From JAKALX01 sp964508715 (lineage in GTDB: Bacteria > Chloroflexota > Dehalococcoidia > Tepidiformales > Tepidiformaceae), in NCBI GenBank assembly GCA_964508715.1, contig CAZDUX010000008.1, positions 62,001 to 126,000 of the forward strand: a stretch of 64,000 nucleotides of DNA, read 5' to 3'. The notes beneath the pieces were generated by a model. It searched no databases, had not been told where the DNA came from, and saw nothing but the letters and a program-made list of their open reading frames with translations. Both the position numbers and the translations under genes were made by a program. Positions 59,783 through 64,000 of this stretch are shown one piece after another. Position 1 is the stretch's first letter; each line of letters starts with the position of its first letter.

Positions 59783-61155
59783 TGGCTGCCCTCCAGCAGG
59801 GGGAGGAGGGTCTCGAAGGCCTCGCCTCGTGAAGCCTTCACGAGCACGTAATCGCCGCGCCGCAAGATCTCGCGCACGAAGCTCACAGCCTCCTCTTTGG
59901 TGGCAAACCAGTGCACCTCGTCCAACCCGGCGCCAGCCGCCGCCTCAGCCATGGGCCGGCACACCGGGCCCGAGCACACGAGCAGGTCGCAACTTCGAGC
60001 TGCGGTCTCTCCTGCCTTGCGGTGCTCGCTTTCCTCGAACGTGCCCAGTTCAGCCATCCGCCCGAGCAGCGCGATCCGCCGCCCGGGCAGCCTGGACAGC
60101 ATGTCGAGCGCACCCGCGAGCGACGCCGGGCTCGAGTTATACCGATCGTCGATGACCGTTGCCCCGCGGTCGCTCGCAAGCATGCGTGCGCGGCCGCCGA
60201 CATCGGCCCCGTTGACTGCGATCGCGGCTTCGTCCAGGGTCATTCCCAGGGCGAGGCACGCGCCGATCGCTGCCAGCGCGGCCGGGACGGTGTGTTCGCC
60301 CGGTACCGGGGAGTGCACCTGGGCCCGTGCGCCTTCGTAGGTCACCTCAAATGAAGTACCCTCCAGGGCGCGATTGGTGACTGGCCCGCGTCGCAGCGCC
60401 GCCCCATCGCTTTCTCCGAACGAAAGCACGTGGGAATCGAGTTCAACCTCGACCGGCGCGATGCGCGGATCGTCGAGGTTCAGGATTGCCGTCCCGTCAC
60501 GTCCAAGGTAACGGGCGAGCGAGAGCTTTTCGCGCTGGATCGCCTCGATGCTGCCGAGTTTCTCCACGTGCGTAAGTCCCACGTTCAGCACGATCCCGAT
60601 CTCTGGCTCAGCGATCTCGCAGAGGTAGAGGATCTCGCCCACCGAATCCATCGCCAGTTCGAGCACGGACACTTCGTGCTCCCGTTCGAGGCTCATGAGT
60701 GCCAGCGGCAGCCCCTCGCGCGAATTGAAATTGCCGGCACTCTTGTGCGTCCGAAACCGCGCCGAGACAGCGGCCGCGACCAGGTCCTTCGCTGTCGTCT
60801 TCCCGACTGTGCCCGTGATACCGATGACGCGTGGCGCGACCGACCGCCGCCATGCCTGGGCCAGTTCGGCGACTGCCCGGGTTGTGTCCGGTGTGACGAT
60901 GATGGTCTTGTCGGGCCATTCGCCGGCGGGCCGCTGCTCGCAGATCGCCGCTACTGCGCCCGCCCGGAGTGCATCGGCGACGAACCGGTTGCCGTCAACG
61001 TTTTCACCGGGAAATGCGGTGAAAAGGTCGTGGGGCTTGACGAGGCGCGAATCGGCTGCGCCGCCACGGATGTCACGCAACGGCCCTTCGAACACTTCGT
61101 AACCGCGAGCCCGCATCGTGGTGGCTGCAAACGCCGTGGTCAGATGCTGCGTCAT
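59779..61155 (-). CDS. murF: UDP-MurNAc-tripeptide--D-Ala-D-Ala ligase MurF
   Basis: Adds the dipeptide made by Ddl, 458 residues. N-terminal UDP-binding domain (ADSRLVKPHDLFTAFPGENVDGNRFVADAL), P-loop GITGTVGKTTAKDL (about 113-126), LNVGLTHVEKLGS, and the C-terminal DDRYNSSPASLAGAL. Although MurE has a similar N-terminus, the RYNSSP C-terminal pattern (usual form D-x-Y-N-A-N-P) is that of MurF; MurE would have D-Y-A-H-T-P. Start ATG 61155 overlaps the ftsI stop as TGATG (TTG at 61158 is possible). Confidence 0.93.
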   Translation of the reverse strand: MTQHLTTAFAATTMRARGYEVFEGPLRDIRGGAADSRLVKPHDLFTAFPGENVDGNRFVADALRAGAVAAICEQRPAGEWPDKTIIVTPDTTRAVAELAQAWRRSVAPRVIGITGTVGKTTAKDLVAAAVSARFRTHKSAGNFNSREGLPLALMSLEREHEVSVLELAMDSVGEILYLCEIAEPEIGIVLNVGLTHVEKLGSIEAIQREKLSLARYLGRDGTAILNLDDPRIAPVEVELDSHVLSFGESDGAALRRGPVTNRALEGTSFEVTYEGARAQVHSPVPGEHTVPAALAAIGACLALGMTLDEAAIAVNGADVGGRARMLASDRGATVIDDRYNSSPASLAGALDMLSRLPGRRIALLGRMAELGTFEESEHRKAGETAARSCDLLVCSGPVCRPMAEAAAGAGLDEVHWFATKEEAVSFVREILRRGDYVLVKASRGEAFETLLPLLEGSQ

Positions 61156-62876
61156 CAATTACCTGCCTTGTCGGGCTTCACGCCCATGTAGCGCAGCGCG
61201 TCGTCGGCGAAGGCCCGGAAGATCGGGCCCGCTGCCACCGTCCCGGTCTGGAGGTCCTGGTTCTGGTCGAGCTTGATGAGGACAAGGATCCGCGGATTAT
61301 CCAGGGGTGCGAAACCGACGAACGAGGCGATCTGGGTGTCGTTGTATCCGTTCGGCACCGGCACGTTCGCGGTACCCGACTTGCCGCCCGCCGTGTAGTA
61401 CTTCGGGTTGCGGCCTGTGCCCGATGGGTCCTGAGATACCACCTCGCCGAGCATCGACCTGATGGTTGCGCTCGTTTCTGGCTTGATTGGCTGACCCTGC
61501 ACTGTCGGTTGGACGTCGACCCTGGTCCCGTCGGGCTTGATGTGTGCCTTGACGAAGTGCGGCTGGATGAGCTTCCCACCGTTAATCGCAGCTGCGATCG
61601 CCGTCATCATCTGGAGAGGCGTCACCGAGATAGACTGCCCGAATGACTGCGTCGCAAGGTCGACAGGTGACCAGTCCTTGTCCCATGGCCTTCGAATGAT
61701 CCCGTCGGCCTCGCCGGGGAAGTCCACACCGGTCGGCTTGCCGAATCCGAACGCGTCGAGGTACTTGTGGAAGAGCGTGGCACCCATCTTCTCGACCATG
61801 AAGATGGCGCCGGTATTGATGCTGTTCTGGAGCACACCCGTCATCGTTTGCGGGCCATAGGTCATGTGGTCCCAGTTGTAGATGGGCACGCCCGAGATGT
61901 ACGCCACACCGGTGTCGACATAGCTCGTGTTTGCGGTCACCAGACCGGCGTCGATAGCTGAGGCGGCCGTCACGATCTTCATGACGGACCCGGGCTCATA
62001 GACGTTGGTGATCGATGGGTTATTGAGCAGGCTGATCTGCTTTGGGTCGTTCAGGTCGATAGTGCTGTACTTCAGCCCCGGACTCGATGCGAGCGCGAGG
62101 ATCTCCAGCGTTTGGGGGTCCAGCACCAGGATCGTGCCGCCCTTCGCCTGGTGCTCCTCGATCGCGTGTTGGAGCCGCTGCTCGGCCATCTGCTGCAGGT
62201 ACCGGTCGATCGTGAGTACCAGGTCGTCACCGGGCTCGGGCGCCACCGCGATGTACTCGCCATATGGGATTGGCTCCCCGGTCGTATCGCGCTCGTACAC
62301 CGTCTTCCCCGGCTTCCCCTGGAGGACGTCGTTGTAGGACGATTCGAGACCCGCAAGCCCCTGCGCGTCGCGCCCGGTGAGCCCGAGGATCGAGGCTGCA
62401 AGGTCGCCATCCGGGTTTACCCGTTCGCTATTGGGGAGGGCGATCACACCGGGAATGCTGCTATCGATGATTTGCTCGCCCAGGTCATAGTCGACCTCAC
62501 GCTTCACGAGAACGTCGACTGTCTGCGCCTGGCGCACGGTGTTGCGAAGGTGGGCGGCATCCAAGTTCAGGAACTTCGCGAGCGATTCCGACGCCTTGTT
62601 GGCCGTGGGATCGAGTTTCCAGGCACGAGAGCTTACATAAATATCCCATGTGCCAACGCTCATGGCGAGAAGGTTCCCGTTGCGGTCGAGCAGTGAACCG
62701 CGCCGCGCGTAGCTCGTCTCGCTCCCCAGCAGTTCCTGCTGGGCTGCTTCCGCGTACTTCGGATGATCGATCACCTGGAGTTGCACGAGGCGGCCGAAGA
62801 TAACCAGCGCGAACGCCCCAAAGAATGCCGCGGGCACCCACACCCGGCGAGTGCCATGCGCTCGCTGCTGCGCCAT
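61155..62876 (-). CDS. ftsI: Septal peptidoglycan transpeptidase FtsI (class B PBP)
   Basis: A 573-residue D,D-transpeptidase: a short cytoplasmic tail, one span (about 12-30), a pedestal domain (RRGSLLDRNGNLLA near 59-72) and the catalytic domain with S297-V-M-K300 (YEPGSVMK), S352-I-N354 (QNSINTG) and K499-S-G-T. It cross-links septal wall with FtsW. No PASTA domain is present. The gene overlaps murF and is preceded by the ftsL-like gene with 57 bases between. Confidence 0.94.
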   Translation of the reverse strand: MAQQRAHGTRRVWVPAAFFGAFALVIFGRLVQLQVIDHPKYAEAAQQELLGSETSYARRGSLLDRNGNLLAMSVGTWDIYVSSRAWKLDPTANKASESLAKFLNLDAAHLRNTVRQAQTVDVLVKREVDYDLGEQIIDSSIPGVIALPNSERVNPDGDLAASILGLTGRDAQGLAGLESSYNDVLQGKPGKTVYERDTTGEPIPYGEYIAVAPEPGDDLVLTIDRYLQQMAEQRLQHAIEEHQAKGGTILVLDPQTLEILALASSPGLKYSTIDLNDPKQISLLNNPSITNVYEPGSVMKIVTAASAIDAGLVTANTSYVDTGVAYISGVPIYNWDHMTYGPQTMTGVLQNSINTGAIFMVEKMGATLFHKYLDAFGFGKPTGVDFPGEADGIIRRPWDKDWSPVDLATQSFGQSISVTPLQMMTAIAAAINGGKLIQPHFVKAHIKPDGTRVDVQPTVQGQPIKPETSATIRSMLGEVVSQDPSGTGRNPKYYTAGGKSGTANVPVPNGYNDTQIASFVGFAPLDNPRILVLIKLDQNQDLQTGTVAAGPIFRAFADDALRYMGVKPDKAGN

Positions 62877-62933
62877 CCGAACGCGCCTCCATCCGGTACG
62901 GCTCTGCGCCGCCCGGAGCCTGGAACGCCCGTC

Positions 62934-63362
62934 CTACGGGAGCCAGTCGAGGAACGACCGCCACCACGGAGCCGGCGCTTCCTGGTGGGGCGCCGTCTTG
63001 GGGAGATACTCCGAGGGGATCTTCGCCGGCTCCGGGCCGGGCTCCTCTACGGTCACGTAGATCGGGTTCTCACCTGGGCCGAGGCCCAGTTCCGCGGCTC
63101 GCCGCTGAATGCGTGCGAGCGATGTGAGCTGTGCAACATCCGCTTCCAGTCCGCTGATCTCGCCTTTGAGCTGTGCCTGCTGCGCCTGGTACCGCTGGGC
63201 GCTGAAACCCTCGCTCGTTGCCATGCTGTTCTGGAGCACGGGCAACATCGCTCCGATCCCGGCCACCAGCACGCCACCCAGGACCCACCAATTGGGTTTT
63301 CCGAACGGAGCCGGGACCGGCAAGCGGCGCGGCCTGCCGAGCGGATGATTGATTGCAGCCAT
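62934..63362 (-). CDS. ftsL: FtsL-like septum-formation protein
   Basis: A 142-residue single-span protein: a basic N-terminus, one span (about 25-42), then a coiled coil (about 55-92, with repeating Ala/Gln/Leu, AQLKGEISGLEADVAQLTSL) and a Pro-rich C-terminus ending WWRSFLDWLP. The position between rsmH and ftsI, together with this layout, is what defines FtsL/DivIC-type proteins, whose sequences diverge too much for residue-level recognition. The rsmH stop is only two bases upstream. Confidence 0.8.
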   Translation of the reverse strand: MAAINHPLGRPRRLPVPAPFGKPNWWVLGGVLVAGIGAMLPVLQNSMATSEGFSAQRYQAQQAQLKGEISGLEADVAQLTSLARIQRRAAELGLGPGENPIYVTVEEPGPEPAKIPSEYLPKTAPHQEAPAPWWRSFLDWLP

Positions 63363-63364
63363 GG

Positions 63365-64000
63365 CTAGGCGATCCGTTCCGCGCCGCGCAACACGGCGCT
63401 CCGCGCGCGTGGATTGTGGGCCACCTCATCCTCGCCCGGCCGGATCGCACGGCGGGTGAGGTCGCGGAGCGTTGCGGTGTGTCCGCAGCGGCAAACCGGG
63501 AGGCCCGGTGGGCAGATGCAGCCGCTTGCCTCGCGCCGGATGTATTGCTTCACCATCCGGTCCTCGAGAGAATGGAAGCTGATAACGGCGAGCCGGCCAC
63601 CCGGCTGGCCTGGTCCAGGGACGTTGAGCAGGCGATGGGCTTGCGGAAGAGCCGTGTCAAGGCTGTCGAGTTCACCATTGACACGGATCCGGAGCGCAAG
63701 GAAGACTTTGGTGGCGGGGTGGATTTTTTGGTGTCTCCTCGCGTTCCCCATGGCCTGCTCAACGGCCCTAGCCAGTTCCCACGTCGTTCGCAACGGTCGT
63801 GCGCGGACCACCGCGGCAGCGATTCGGCGCGATTGGCGTTCCTCTCCATAGTCATAGAAGAGGTTGGCGAGCGACGTCTCATCCCAGGTGTTGACGATAT
63901 CCGCGGCGGTCTCCACCGCGGCACTCCGATCCATTCGCATGTCCAGCGGCCCGTCCTGTCCGAACGCGAAGCCGCGCTCGCCGAGGTCGAACTGCATCGA
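63365..64000 (-). CDS. rsmH: 16S rRNA (cytosine1402-N4)-methyltransferase RsmH, C-terminal part
   Basis: This gene runs off the right edge; 211 codons including the stop (about 210 residues) are present of the usual 300-320. Visible family segments: MQFDLGERGFAFGQDGPLDMRMD (family form FD.GERGFSF..DGPLDMRMD), the LANLFYDYGEERQSRRIA motif, the KVFLALRIRVNGEL segment, GGRLAVISFHSLEDRMVK and the zinc-like C-terminal CICPPGLPVCRCG. It methylates C1402 in the ribosomal P site and commonly heads the dcw cluster; mraZ would lie beyond the edge. Confidence 0.95.
   Translation of the reverse strand, partial: SMQFDLGERGFAFGQDGPLDMRMDRSAAVETAADIVNTWDETSLANLFYDYGEERQSRRIAAAVVRARPLRTTWELARAVEQAMGNARRHQKIHPATKVFLALRIRVNGELDSLDTALPQAHRLLNVPGPGQPGGRLAVISFHSLEDRMVKQYIRREASGCICPPGLPVCRCGHTATLRDLTRRAIRPGEDEVAHNPRARSAVLRGAERIA

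Noticed and set aside
1..64000. CRISPR array, rRNA, tRNA, transposase, integrase or prophage genes
   Set aside because: Looked for spaced direct repeats, T-arm-like GGTTCGAATCC sequences and DDE or tyrosine-recombinase motifs on both strands; found none.

Overview
The window looks like a high-GC bacterial chromosome segment, most probably from the Chloroflexota or a relative. That placement is inference from gene content: an FtsA/FtsZ dcw cluster, a DnaD plus DnaC/DnaI-type helicase loader next to dnaB, an F420-type DDN protein, fatty-acyl and ketone-oxidising enzymes, and several genes whose -10 box lies only 6-7 nt before the start codon. There is no rRNA, tRNA, transposase, prophage or CRISPR array.

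Regions: (1) 1-1.5 kb, thiamine ABC transporter genes behind a TPP riboswitch with its own terminator. (2) 1.6-13 kb, a mixed housekeeping and catabolic stretch: a degenerate GGDEF membrane protein, an SDR, asparagine synthetase, an alpha/beta hydrolase, a beta-lactamase-fold esterase, a carboxymuconolactone-decarboxylase-like protein, an OmpR-type two-component system, an uncharacterised nucleotidyltransferase-like protein and an M20 amidohydrolase. (3) 13.3-15.3 kb, an AT-richer DNA-modification island: Vsr mismatch endonuclease, HNH nuclease and C5-cytosine methyltransferase. (4) 15.6-19.7 kb, a replication operon rplI-dnaB-dnaD-helicase loader; the loader has two complete AAA+ domains in one chain. 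(5) 19.7-38.8 kb, universal stress proteins, a Zn alcohol dehydrogenase, a heterodimeric ABC exporter, a class A beta-lactamase-fold protein, a secreted esterase, several very small zinc-binding proteins, an alkyl-DHAP-synthase-like flavoenzyme, a DinB-fold protein, a Baeyer-Villiger monooxygenase, a DDN protein, a HerA-like ATPase and a DUF2804 protein. (6) 38.8-47 kb, penicillin-binding protein 1C translationally coupled to a giant alpha-2-macroglobulin that has lost its thioester. (7) 48.4-64 kb, the dcw operon on the minus strand: rsmH-ftsL-ftsI-murF-mraY-murD-ftsW-murG-murC-murB-ddl-ftsQ-ftsA-ftsZ, closed by a terminator. murE is missing from its usual place between ftsI and murF.

The dcw enzymes make lipid II in the cytoplasm and the divisome that uses it. 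The PBP1C/A2M pair and the beta-lactamase-fold protein are envelope factors outside that operon. Together they indicate a peptidoglycan-containing cell. The most unusual items are the tandem-AAA+ helicase loader in the dnaB operon, the Vsr/HNH/methyltransferase island immediately upstream of rplI, and the thioester-less A2M beside PBP1C.
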